A DNA stretch of 64,000 nt from contig CM020619.1 in assembly GCA_009829735.1 (NCBI GenBank), positions 18,047,816 to 18,111,815 on the forward strand. The letters are read 5' to 3'. The DNA comes from Pyropia yezoensis. Lineage: Eukaryota; Rhodophyta; Bangiophyceae; Bangiales; Bangiaceae. The translations under genes were made by a program, and so were the position numbers. Below are positions 10,729 to 20,499 of the stretch, in pieces. The notes beneath the pieces were generated by a model. It did no database searches and had not been told where the DNA came from. It saw only the letters and a program-made list of their open reading frames with translations. How positions within the stretch are numbered: the first letter of the stretch is position 1; every line of letters starts with the position of its first letter.

Positions 10729-11970
10729 GCCTGCCCCTTGCCCCCCTCCCCCCCGGTGGTGCGTGACTGGCCGACTGGCGACGCGGCCGCGCCGGCGACA
10801 CGAGGCGCGGCCACGCCGGCGGGGAGGGCTGGCGGCGAGGGCGGTGACGTTCACGTGAAAACAGATATGAACACGCGCCGCCGCCCCGCAGTCCACGAGT
10901 CGCCCCCTCCCCAGCAGAGGCCGCCGGCGCTTCGCCCCTCTCCCCGGCCCCAGCCGCCCCCATTCACGTCGGCAGACGCCATACTCCGTTGTGCTCGCAT
11001 CTTTGTGACAATCACGAAGACGGCGGATCAACTGGCTGACTACAGTACTTGCGGGGGGAGTCGTGCGCGATGAGACGGCTGGCGTTCCGATGACAGCGCC
11101 GCTGCGCAGCGACGAGTCGATGGGTAAAGAGACAACCACTGGTGGGCTGACTGACAACTTGTCTTGAAGGGGGACCCGTGTCGCCGGCCGTCCTCTGTTC
11201 TGTGCTGTGTGCAGCAAAGCGTCCCGTGCCCAATGCGCCCCTGCAGCTGAGAGACCCCACAACTCACCCGGTTGACCCGGTGGCTGACGGCGGCAGTAGA
11301 GCGATTTTCAAAGCGCGCGGGAGGTCTTGCCACGTTTGCTTTGCTCCCGACAGTGGGCTGTCGTCGCCAGGGAAACAAAACGGTGGACCTTTGTCTTGGC
11401 CGCTCCCCGCAATCGTACAGTGAAGATAGGGGGCCTACAGAACCAGGACCATTGACATTGATCCGTCCCTTTGCTGCGTGGATCATTGACCACTTGCAGC
11501 TCCGGCTGGATCCCTTCGCTGTGCAGTACGTAGACTGGGGAAGTGACGAAAGCCTTACGCCGCGTGCCCCGGTTCCTGATAGCCGCACCGAGAGTGCTCT
11601 GGGGGGGGGCCTGACAAGGACGGAGCGCGTGTGTTAGGCAGGGCGTTAGGGAGGGAGTCAGCTGCAACCGCATGCTGCCGACCATTCCCATGGGGCGAGA
11701 GCCATCCTCTGCGACTGCATCAACAGCCGAGTGGTGTCTGGTTCGGCGTGCGAGCCTGGGCCCCGACCTCGGCTCTGGACCTTCTGTTTAAACGCCATGG
11801 AGAGAAGACGTTGTGGAAGCCGACCGAGCGTCTCATCACCCCCGAGGTGCCCTCACGACCGCGACCAGCACGCGTCGACACATCTCTCACGAGCGCGGTC
11901 AAGTGAGAGTATTCTTCCGCCACCTCCCCTACCCATCCACGCCAAGTACGACGCTCGCCCATCCCCAGTC
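10729..11970. other. No gene recognised; upstream region of the membrane protein gene
   Basis: GC-rich to moderately GC sequence between two divergent features. Short open frames on both strands show no family resemblance. Presumably contains the promoter and 5' UTR of the gene starting at 11971. Confidence 0.4.
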
Positions 11971-13104
11971 ATGGGCTTCCTTGATGATGACACCAACTCC
12001 TTCCTGGTCCTTGCCTCTGTTGTCCTTGTCATCCCCACTGTCCTGTTCATGCGATGGCACCCAGGCTGGTGGGTTGTGTCTCTTGGCACCGTCTCGCTCT
12101 TCCTCAACGCGGTCCTTGCCGCAGACGGCATCGTCGACTCTTTCCAGATTGATGGGACTGGGCGGAAGACGGCCATTGGCGCCGCCATCTACTCTGCCTT
12201 CGCGACCCTCTCTTCGGCTGTGGGGACCTTTCGGATGGGAAACATGGATTTCAAAGCCAAGCGGCGTCACGTGCTTGGGGCTTTGCTCCTGTCTGGTATT
12301 GGTGGCGTGGCGACGCTGGGTCTGGTCGGGATGCAGCTAACGTACAAAGGCGACCGCCCACTGGCGACGGAGCTGCCCAAGACGCTGTGCGCCCTCAAGG
12401 CGCCCATCTGTTCTCCCCGCTTTGCGTTTGCCGTCTTGCTGCTGTGGGTGTCGCTGGGAGCCCAAATCATCATTGACTGCTTTGGGGAGCGGGTCCACCA
12501 GGCGCTGCAGGCGGTGCTCCAGGTGGGGCGCATCGCGGGCGCCGCCGGCTTTGCCATCATCGTCGTCGGCGCCTACCGCTCGTACAGCCGCGACGGCGAG
12601 CCGGGGGGGGGGGATCCCCCCAACCTATACGGCCGGCTGACGCTGATGGTGACGGTGACGGCGCCGTACGTCGGCTACGCCGCCACCAGCTGGGTGCACC
12701 ACCGCACCCACCACGCGCGTGCGGTGGCGTTTCGAAAGGCAGTAACGGTGAGCCGGGCGCCATCCCCGGCAGGCGGCGTGCAGCAGGGGGGGGGCTGGGG
12801 GGGGGGTCCGCTGCCGGCGGTGGTGGCTCCACCGCCCAATGTGGCGTTGCCACCGCTCGCGGGCGGGACGTTTCCTCCCCCTGCAATGGTCTTTCCGCCG
12901 CCCTGGGGGCCCTTTCCGCCGCCGGGTGGGGCGGTTCCGCCCCACGCGGTGCCGCTCCCGCGGCCCCACGCGGTGCCGCTCCCGCCGCCGCACCCGGTGC
13001 AGTTCCCGCCGCCGCACCCGGTGCCGTTCCCCCCGCCGCACCCGGTGCCGTTCCCCCCGCCCCCCGTGGTGCTCCTTCCGCCGCCACCCGCGCGCCTGCG
13101 GTGA
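11971..13104 (+). CDS. Seven-helix membrane protein with proline-rich repeat tail
   Basis: A 377-residue protein from the ATG at 11971; the open frame extends further upstream, but this is the ATG directly before the first hydrophobic helix. Seven hydrophobic segments are visible at about residues 10-27, 33-51, 67-86, 101-121, 151-168, 187-202 and 222-241. Then follow a His/Arg-rich stretch (WVHHRTHHAR) and a cytosolic or extracellular tail from about residue 260 made of Pro-rich repeats of the HAVPLP and HPVPFPPP type. A G-run at 12601-12611 lies in the loop before the last helix. I do not recognise the family, and seven helices alone do not establish a receptor or rhodopsin. It sits alone in the spacer of the inverted repeat and is single-copy in the window. 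Confidence 0.6.
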   Translation: MGFLDDDTNSFLVLASVVLVIPTVLFMRWHPGWWVVSLGTVSLFLNAVLAADGIVDSFQIDGTGRKTAIGAAIYSAFATLSSAVGTFRMGNMDFKAKRRHVLGALLLSGIGGVATLGLVGMQLTYKGDRPLATELPKTLCALKAPICSPRFAFAVLLLWVSLGAQIIIDCFGERVHQALQAVLQVGRIAGAAGFAIIVVGAYRSYSRDGEPGGGDPPNLYGRLTLMVTVTAPYVGYAATSWVHHRTHHARAVAFRKAVTVSRAPSPAGGVQQGGGWGGGPLPAVVAPPPNVALPPLAGGTFPPPAMVFPPPWGPFPPPGGAVPPHAVPLPRPHAVPLPPPHPVQFPPPHPVPFPPPHPVPFPPPPVVLLPPPPARLR

Positions 13105-13589
13105 GGGGCGCCGCGCGGCAACCACGGCGGCGGTGGCGGCGGCGGCGGCGGCGGCGGCAGAGACGGCGACGGCGCGTCTGCCCCGCCGACGGCACGCGGG
13201 AGCGCAAGACTGCACGAGCGGAGCGACCGGCGTTGCACGCGTGGTTATGGCGGGGCAGGGCGGCTGCCTCCCTGTGCTACCCGCTCTCCCCTCCCCTGTC
13301 CCCCCCCCCCCCCAACCTCGGTGCCACATACACGAGGGGTCCACACCAGGTGGGCTGGCCGACCGCCGCGGCGGCCAGCAGCAACTAGGCGCTGCGATGG
13401 GGGGATGACGGGTAAGCGAGAAGCAGCAGCAGCGGCGGCGTCGGCGGCGGCGGTGGCGGCGACGGCGAGGCGGCGAGGCGTGGCGGCGGACGCAGGCCGC
13501 CGGCAACATGTGCTCGCCCTGCGTTGAGCTGGGGGGGGGGGGAGCGGGGGAGGCGCTGGTGGGGCGCCGCTGGCCGTCGGGCGGTTATG
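13105..13589. repeat. GC-rich spacer with a dispersed copy of the nucleoporin flank repeat
   Basis: No gene is supported. The part at about 13430-13589 (GGCGGCGTCGGCGGCGGCGG, then CTCGCCCTGCGTTGAG and a G-run) resembles 17480-17650 in the same orientation and 6020-6110 in the opposite one, so it is a third copy of a small GC-rich repeat lying just outside the inner boundary of the right arm. Confidence 0.5.
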
Positions 13590-15106
13590 GGGGGGAGCAG
13601 CCGCCGACGCCGCCACCGCCGCTGCCGCGGGAGCAGCCACCGACGCCGCCACGGCCGCTGCCACAGGTGCCACCGCCGCCCGCCCCGATTCCCCATGCCG
13701 ACGCCTATTTGGGAGGACGCCGCGACTGCTGCCGCCGCCAAGGGTGCGGCGGGGGGGAGGGGGGCGGGGGGCGGGCGGGGGGGGAGGCGCTGGGCGGGGG
13801 GGGGGGGGTGAGGAAGAGATGCACCATAGATGTTCCGTCAAACCGCAAACGATGATTGACATTGCGCCTTCTCAGCCCGGGTGCGGCGCCAGTCGCTTGG
13901 CCACCCCCACTTGATCTCTTCCGGACGTGAAGCATTAGATCATGACGCCACCCTTCCCGCCAAGAAGGCCGTTCCAATGATAGACACCAACGGTACCTAC
14001 CGCCGGCTTCATTGCTGTGGCGGAGAGGGTCTGGGCTGATTGCTTTGCTCGTTCACCACCGCGGCGGCCCGCTAGCGACCTGCGCCATTGCTGGCCACGC
14101 GTCGTGGGGATGGGGGGCGGTGGCTGGATCATCCAGTACACAAGATACGGTGCGGACGATTGGCTACGGAGCCGACTGTTGGCTACGGAGCCGACCGTTG
14201 GCCACGTGGCGAGTCCACCGCCTCGCCTCGTCCATCGTCACCCGGCACGATCACTCGTGCACGGGCGGACACTCTCGCTCAGGTTGGGGGACGAGGGGGG
14301 GAAAGGGAGGAGCAGCGCACAGAAGCATGCAGGCGGACAGCGTCGCCAACGCATGGGGGGCAGAGGGGAGTGGGAAAGAGGGGCTTGCAGCGGGGGTAAT
14401 GGCGGACAGTGCCGCCGAGGCGGGATCAGCGGTTGTGCAGGGACGCGGCGGGTGTGGTGGCGAGGTGGAGAGACGGGTGGAGGCGGCCTGGAGCGCTGGG
14501 CGGTAGCCCAGACGCCTCCGTCGTCCCGCGCTCGACGACTCGCACGTCTTTGTGGCGATGGCGTCGCCGCAGGGTGTGGGGCGCGCCGTCGTCGACCACG
14601 GCGGCGGCGGCCGCGTGGCGGATGTCTTGAGCCGTAACCGTACCTGCCAGGAGGCTGGTACGTTTGGAGCGGACACAAGCTGGGGGGGGGGAGGCGGCGG
14701 CGGGACCTCCGCACGCCCTCACGGATGGGGTAGGGTGATGCACGGGAGCTCTCCCCCTGCCCCCCGCTGAGCGCCCGACCATTCGCAGCAGCGGCGGCAG
14801 CAGACGCTGGGGACTGGGGCACGGGGGTGGGCCGGGCGGGCGTCGGCTCGGCGTGGTGCAGCGGACGGGCAGGCCATGCGGGTGGGCTGCGTCGGGCCGC
14901 CATCCCGGCGCCACCCGGCGCGCGCAGAGTGGCTTATGAGGGCACCCCTCGACGGCAGGTGGTGGTCAACCAAGCAGCACACCATCCAGCAGCCGACCAA
15001 GCACCTCTGACCTCTCTCCGACCTACCTGCTCACGGCGGTTCTCTCTCTCCCCTGCTCACCACCCAGCCTGCTCTTGTGTACCGCCCTCCCCCCCTGCCG
15101 TCCACA

Positions 15107-15784
15107 ATGGCTCCCCGTCTGCTGTTTGGCGCCGCCGCCGCCGCCGCCGCCGCTGTGGCCGTTGTGATGATGGCGGCCACCCCCGGCTGCGGCGCGGCGG
15201 TCCCCGCCCCCCGCGGCGCCATGGCCGCCCCCGCCACGGCCGTCGTCGCTCCGTCGGCGGCGCGCCAAGCGACGGCGGGCACCCCCCCCACGCTGGCCGC
15301 GCTGGTGGCCAAGCGGGATGACCTTTCGACCCTCGAGGAGGCGCTCAAGCTCACCGGCCTGTGGGACACCCTGGCCAAGGCCAACACCTCGCGTACCCTC
15401 TTTGCGCCCAATGATGCGGCGTTTGTGGACCTTTCCTTCTGGTTGAAGGAAGGGGGCAGTGACAAGGCGGGGGCGCTCAAGACCGTGCTGGGAGAGCTCG
15501 GCCTCATCGCCGGGTTCCCGAAAGTGGACCCGGTGTCGAGCCTGGCCGCCTTCCTCGAGTTTCACATGACGGACGGGGCTGTGAGCCTCAAGGACCTGGT
15601 TGCCGCCCGCGGATACACGTCCGTCAATGGCGAACGCGTGAAGCTGGGTGCGGACAACAAGACGCTGGTGGACACGGCGACGTCCATTGACGACGTGAAG
15701 ATCCTGGAAACGGACATCGCTGCGAGCAACGGGGTCATGCACATTGTGGGTGGTGTCATGTTCCCCACTACGTGGCGGCGTTGA
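15107..15784 (+). CDS. Secreted FAS1 (fasciclin) domain protein, right copy
   Basis: Second copy of the 225-residue signal-peptide plus FAS1 protein, start ATG at 15107 in the same CCACAATGG context. H1 (TLFAPNDAAF) and H2 (GVMHIVGGVM) motifs are present and the frame is intact. The two copies differ at only two residues, so both could be functional and the duplication is recent or kept homogeneous by gene conversion. This copy has a canonical AATAAA downstream, unlike the left copy. Its 3' flank has been separated from the nucleoporin flank by an inserted element. Confidence 0.85.
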   Translation: MAPRLLFGAAAAAAAAVAVVMMAATPGCGAAVPAPRGAMAAPATAVVAPSAARQATAGTPPTLAALVAKRDDLSTLEEALKLTGLWDTLAKANTSRTLFAPNDAAFVDLSFWLKEGGSDKAGALKTVLGELGLIAGFPKVDPVSSLAAFLEFHMTDGAVSLKDLVAARGYTSVNGERVKLGADNKTLVDTATSIDDVKILETDIAASNGVMHIVGGVMFPTTWRR

Positions 15785-15989
15785 TGTCTCAAGAGCTGTC
15801 GCGGCGACGGCGCGTACAGTAGGCTGTCATCGCCAATGCGGCGACCATGCTCACTGGCGCGTGCTGTACGTGAGCCATGGATACTGTGGCTACGAGCGTC
15901 CTTGATAGTCTTCGACCTGCCGCGCGTTGTAGGCGATAGTGGGTATTCGCTAAACATGGCAGCGCTTGCTTGCTTGTTTTCTCTCTATT

Positions 15990-15995
15990 AATAAA
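15990..15995 (+). promoter_or_regulatory. Poly(A) signal AATAAA of the right fasciclin gene
   Basis: Canonical hexamer 206 bp after the stop codon. The left copy has AATGAA at the matching place. Confidence 0.5.
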
Positions 15996-16040
15996 GCCTC
16001 CCCGCGGGGGGCTCGAGTGCATCGTTGTTCTCTTCTTCAC

Positions 16041-17263
16041 AGGCTTGGGTATCACGCGCCGCACGTGATGTAAGATCACGTATTTTGCGTGATCTCATGC
16101 GTGATTTAGCGCGTGATCACACGTCACACGCGGCAAGAAAAGGCGTGATTGGGGACATGATGAGGAGTTCAGTATACGACACAATATGTACTACACCTCA
16201 TAAGGTGACTGGCACGAATTGTAGTGGCTCTGCCCTCCTGCCCGTGGTCCTCCGCCATGGGGATGCAGAGCGCAGCACACCGCGGACGACGCTCCGCGTC
16301 CGCTTCGGCGATGCGCACCCGACGCCGGCGCTCATGTCACCGGTAGCCGCTGCGGCACCGGTAGCGTGCGCCGTCGCGTCCGCCGGCAGGGATTGTAACG
16401 GTGGTAGTGGGCCGAGGGCGGCGGCGGTGGAAGCGGCGTCAGCGGCGTCAGTGGCAGCGGTGATGGCAGAGGCGACGGTGACAGCATTGGAAGCTGCAGC
16501 CACAGCGGCAGCGGCAGCGGTGGCGGTGGCGGGGACCGCGACCGCGGAGGCTGTGACGGTGGCAGGCCGCCAGCGGGGCGCGCCAGGTCGCCCCCGGCGA
16601 GCCGCGGCGACGTCGGGGGTGCTGTCCCCGCTGCTGGGCCCTCTTTCCCTCCACCAGATGGATCGCTTCCGCTTGGAATTGGAACGACGGTGGTTGCGGA
16701 ACATGCTGGCGGCAGCAGCGGTGGTGGTGGTGGCTGCGGCGGCGGCAGCGGGGATGGCAGTGGTGGCGGCGGAGGTGGAGGTGGCAGCGGCGACGCCTGC
16801 GAGTGGTCGCGGTCGGCGTCCCCCCCCACTTCCCCCGCCTTTCCACCACCCTCTACGTGTGCGGTGAGCTAGCGGTTCGCCCTCCCCCTCCTTCAGCCGC
16901 TCCCTCGCCGCCCTCCTCACCCCCGACGGGTGGGTGCCGTCCATCGGCCACATGTGCCGCCTGCGCTGGCAGGCGTGAGTAAAATTTGCGGTTAGGCGCA
17001 CCACGGCGACAAGTGTGGTGCTGAGCAAACTCTTCGACTCCATGTGGTACCAGCAGGACGCGATCCGTGAGTACGTGGTGGACCGGTAGGTGTGATCCAA
17101 TGTGTGATACAGTTCATTAAACTTGAACACAAACATTGTACAAGGGCATGCGGGCTACTTTGCGAGTGACACGTGCTGAAAATGGGCGTGACTACGCCGT
17201 GATCGGGCGTGATCGGGCGTGATTGCACGTCACGTGCGGGTGTTTGGCACGTGATAAAAGAAG
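16041..17263 (+). mobile_element. Inserted element with GCGTGAT subterminal repeats and terminal TATCACG motifs
   Basis: About 1.22 kb present in the right arm and absent from the left. The ends carry related inverted sequences: TATCACGCGCC near the left end, and on the opposite strand TATCACGTGCC near the right end, each followed by GCACGTGA. Multiple GCGTGAT/ATCACGC copies cluster within 150 bp of each end, typical of DNA transposons with subterminal repeats. Flanking TTCTTCAC (16033-16040) and TTCTTCAT (17264-17271) may be an 8 bp target duplication with one mismatch, which would fit a hAT-like element. No transposase is recognised, so it is probably non-autonomous. The exact ends are uncertain by a few bases. 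Confidence 0.55.
16334..17089 (+). pseudogene. Host-like gene fragment with two very short introns inside the inserted element
   Basis: Coding-like sequence carried by the element. The upstream part is Ala-rich with LSLHQMDRFRLELERRWLRN near 16650-16700. Reading through two putative introns, 16864-16896 (33 nt, GTGAGC...CTTCAG) and 16975-17013 (39 nt, GTGAGT...GACAAG), keeps one frame and joins SLAALLTPDGWVPSIGHM to VVLSKLFDSMWYQQDAI, ending at TAG 17087-17089. Donor sites are good matches to GTRAGT and intron 1 has a pyrimidine-rich acceptor. The start chosen (ATG 16334) is arbitrary; the 5' end may be missing. I do not recognise the protein. Plausibly a captured host gene piece. Confidence 0.4.
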
Positions 17264-17933
17264 TTCTTCATATTGAATTGAATCGCTTGCAGGCTGCTGT
17301 CTTCTTTGTTATTTACATACATACAGGTTCCGTGGGTGAGGGGGAGCGGCACAGCGAGGCCGCGCTCGTCGCAGCTTGGTCCTAGGATGCCCTCCCGCAG
17401 CGGTGTGCGCCCGCAAAAGGGCTGCCGCCGTCGACGATCAGGGTGCGCCCCCCACAACGCCTCCGCAGCAGTCGTCGTCGCCGCGGCGGCGGCGTCGGCG
17501 GCGGCGGTGACTGCGACGGCGAGGCGGGGCGATGCGAAGCGGCGGGTGCAGGCCGCAGGTGACACGCGCTCGCCCTGCGTTGAGGGGGGGGGGGGGGGGG
17601 GGGGCGGGGGGAGGCGCCGGTGGGGCGCCGCCGGCCGCCGCCGCGGGGGCCCACACACACGGCGTGCCGGCACTGGCGGTGGCGCCCGGCTGTGGCACCA
17701 AAGCTGGGGCAGTCGCGCGTGGCTCCCTCCCGGCCCGCCCCCCGCCCCACCCCCCTGGCGACGAGGCCCAGGACAAAGACTGAGCACCAAAGAAGGTGTT
17801 GGTACGTACAATCAACATGGAGGTGTTGGCGTATCTCTGCTCCCCCCCATCCCCCCCCCCCCACCCCACGCTGTCACCCCCGCTGCCCGCACCCCCCCCG
17901 CACCCCCCCTCCCCCCCCCCCCCCCACACGTCG

Positions 17934-18718
17934 TCACCCGCGGGCGGCGTCAGCGAGGGCGGTGAACGCGTCGGCCACCGCCGGGTGGTCCCCTCGAGGG
18001 CGCCTCCCCCCAACGCAGTGGGGTCTAAAGAAAGACCACCGCTTTCTTGCATTCCGGGTGTTTTCCTCTTGCGCAGGATTTTGCAACCCCCTCTCAGTGC
18101 TTGAAGAACGTCGATTTTGAGGACCTAATTTGCTTTACGCTTCCAGATGCAAACTGCACAAGCCCGCATGGATGGAGCTTGTGGTATCGACAGAACAACT
18201 TGCGAGCTTGTGAAGCGCTCCCTGAAGAGGAAATGGAAAAAGTTACATCTGGGATCTGTTCTGCACAGCAAGCACTGCACCCACAAGCAACGGATGATGC
18301 AGGTCTGTATATATCCCACTGCAGGGCGCCCCCAGAGCAGGAACAAAATTCTCCCAACACTCCGTTTGGAACTGCGACCAGTCATATGTTCTCAATCGTG
18401 ACAGCGGAGTCATCCGGGCCGTACTATTGGACACTAGAGGAGAAAGAGTAAGGATCAGTCACGGGAGATTTTTCGCTCGTGCCGAAGAGCACGGCCGACC
18501 TAGGTTGTCCTCTTGTTGTGCCTTGCAAGAAGTTGCGCTGAGCAGCAATCTCAGGAATATTTCTTGCGCCCGCGATGCAAACTCAGCGTCGCTAAAAGCA
18601 AGGTTTCGGGCCAGGACCCCGCTTACTCGTGGTCCTGGTTTAAGCCCCACTGCGCAGCGCCCGCACGGCGGCCGCTACGACCGGCGACGCCCTCCCCCCC
18701 CCCCCCCCCCCCCCCCCC
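17934..18718 (-). pseudogene. Nucleoporin 3' end remnant, interrupted
   Basis: Minus-strand copy of the last part of the nucleoporin gene: 17934-18013 (stop codon at 17934-17936) plus 18655-18718, split by the 641 bp insertion. Compared with 5660-5778 it also lacks about 10 bp after the CTCGAGGGG sequence, which shifts the frame. It begins in the C-run matching G24. It cannot encode a functional protein and records the extent of the inverted duplication. Confidence 0.75.
18014..18654. mobile_element. 641 bp element with terminal inverted repeats
   Basis: The plus strand begins CGCAGTGGGGTCTAAAG and ends CTTTAAGCCCCACTGCG-like (GGTTTAAGCCCCACTGCG), giving imperfect inverted termini of about 16-28 bp. 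It interrupts the nucleoporin remnant and is absent from the left arm. Target duplication is unclear (at most 2 bp). Its base composition is lower in GC than its surroundings. A 134-codon open frame (18047-18451) shows no recognised transposase, so it looks like a non-autonomous DNA transposon. Confidence 0.6.
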
Positions 18719-19733
18719 GCGGGGGCACCGCCCATCTGTACTGGCGTGCGAAGGTCAGCAGATGAGCTGGCCGGCGGTCGCGTCACAGCTCGTCCTTAGC
18801 AGATATCGTTTATTGGAATATCTACATCCGTCTGCTGCGCAATGAATGCCCGAGACTACGCCCCGAGCCACACCCTTATCCGCGGGTGCGTCACGCCTAG
18901 ATAGTCATGTAAGAAACGTGTGATCGTATGAAATGTGTATTCTCAATCACGCGAGGGCGTTAATTAACAGTCTACTCTCGATCGGCAGCTCTTGGCTACA
19001 CTCCATCGGCTCCGAGCTTTCAGACAATCGTTAACCTGCGCATGAAAGTTAACTGAGCTGAAAGAGCGTAGGTACGTGCGATCCAACGGGGATAGAGGCG
19101 TCTGAAGATGGTACATTCCAAAGCACTTGACGCGAAAAAAGCCGCCGACTCGAATTGTCCGCGCACACTTGTTAGACTAATTGCCAGCTGAAACGCCTGC
19201 CCAATGACTATTTGGCTGAAAGACGCCAAATAGATGCGAATCGAGCCAGTTCCGACAAGGTCGCTGGTCTCCATAGATAATAAAATACATAACAATCTCA
19301 AACGGTCCGTTGGAAAATATCTGACATTCGGAGACAAAGAAAAAGGCGTGAAGCATGGAGACAAGCAGAGAATGGAGGTGACAAAAAAGCACGACAACAT
19401 ATGGTACGTTGGAGAAAAAAGATACCCGGAGCGTTCTTTTCTCATTCCTCCGAGAACCTTCGGACCACAGAACTGAGCCAATCATGTGCCTTGACGGTAT
19501 GCCCCGGTGTAATGGGCCCCACATGAGCGGTGGTGGGTCCCTCTTGGGAAACCCTGCCAGCCTGCTCATAAAGTGGGACAGCGGGAGGGGGGTACACGCG
19601 GTGGGGTTGGCCACGACACGGGGTGGCGGGCCGGTGCCGCGCCCAGCGTCGACGATGGCGGGCACAGCGACGACGACGGTGACGACGACGACGACGATGG
19701 CGACGACGGCGGCGGCAGCAGCAGCAACGGCGA
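18719..19733. other. Lower-GC host sequence, no gene recognised
   Basis: About 1 kb with clearly lower GC than the first 18 kb. Open frames on both strands (including a hydrophobic minus-strand one at 19020-19481) show no recognisable family. The last ~70 bases (about 19665-19730) are an imperfect GAC/GGC trinucleotide repeat that would code for Thr/Ala runs. Confidence 0.4.
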
Positions 19734-20364
19734 TGTAGCCTTATTGGCCCTTGCAGACCCCACAACCAAACACACACGGGAAACCACAGACAGGCCAGGA
19801 AGGAACGGGTAAGAGCCCAAGCGTGATCCACTCGCCCACCCCGTCAGAGGTAAAGACAAAAGCCCGAGGGAGCAAGACCCCAAACCACTGTTGAATTTAC
19901 AAGATGGTCCCGGGGACATCCCGGAGCTACCCTCAAGAACCTTCCCCCTGGCCCCTCCAGGGGCCCAGAGCGGGGCCCCCAGAGGGCGCCCCCAGCGGGC
20001 CAAGTGCCAGCAAGGCACCAGCCACTCACCGAGCCAACTAACGGAAAGCAAGCGAAAATCCCCCCACACACAAATGTCAGTCAATCCCCCCAAAAAAACG
20101 AAGTGGGAAAAAGGGGAAAGACACGAAATCACGCAAGGAAAACAAATACGAAAATCAAGCACATGACAAAGGGGGCCAACACGCCCACAACCCGGGCAAG
20201 TCTTCGAGTCGGGTGGACCAATGAGGGCTCCGGGTGTGTCGCCACAACACCGGGCCACCAGGCCAAGGACCCCCGGCCAGCATAGGGCTCCACGTAACAC
20301 TGCTGGCCGGGTCCCAAGTCACCTCACGGGGCGCCCGCCTGTCCCCAAAGGCCAGAGCGCCACA
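19734..20364. mobile_element. Candidate solo LTR
   Basis: A 631 bp block unlike its GC-repeat flanks, beginning TGTAGCC and ending GCCACA, with 5 bp flanks GGCGA and GGCGG. TG...CA ends and near-matching flanks suggest a solo LTR, but the flanks are low-complexity GGC repeats, so the match could be chance. No second copy is in the window. Confidence 0.3.
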
Positions 20365-20499
20365 GGCGGCGACGGCGGCGGCAGCGGCAGAGGCGGTGAC
20401 GGCTGCGGCGGCGGCTGGGGCGGCGGCGGTGCCGGCAGCTGCGGCGGCGGCGGCGGCGGCCGTGGTCATGTCGGCCGCAGCGGCGACGACGGCGAGTTT
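20365..20499 (+). other. Ala-rich host reading frame piece, left of element A
   Basis: GCG/GGC repeats coding for long Ala runs in one frame. Similar Ala-rich sequence resumes at about 33590 beyond element A (segment AEAEVVATLLVPVPTVAVTP near 33680), ending around 34016. Together with the sequence before 19734 this may be one host locus split by two insertions. It is too repetitive to assign a protein. Confidence 0.25.

Larger units (their letters stand above)
13590..18719 (-). repeat. Right arm of the large inverted repeat, with two insertions
   Basis: Reverse complement of 5636-9130. Order on the plus strand: fasciclin upstream region (13590-15106), fasciclin gene, its 3' end to about 16040, an inserted element (16041-17263), nucleoporin downstream flank (about 17270-17933) and the nucleoporin 3' remnant. 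The remnant is itself split by a second element at 18014-18654. Without the insertions the arm would be about 3.3 kb. Similarity ends in the C-run at 18695-18718. The sequence 13590-15106 holds no supported gene. Confidence 0.85.

Noticed and set aside
14017-14637. 206-codon frame conserved between the two inverted arms (also 7929-8549 minus)
   Set aside because: Conservation is explained by the duplication; it starts with GTG, is Arg/Gly-rich, and overlaps other equally conserved frames.
18047-18451. 134-codon frame in the 641 bp element as a transposase
   Set aside because: No DDE motif or recognisable transposase sequence and too short; kept only as part of a non-autonomous element.
19020-19481. 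Hydrophobic 153-codon minus-strand frame
   Set aside because: No start context, no family resemblance, in a lower-GC region where chance hydrophobic frames are expected.
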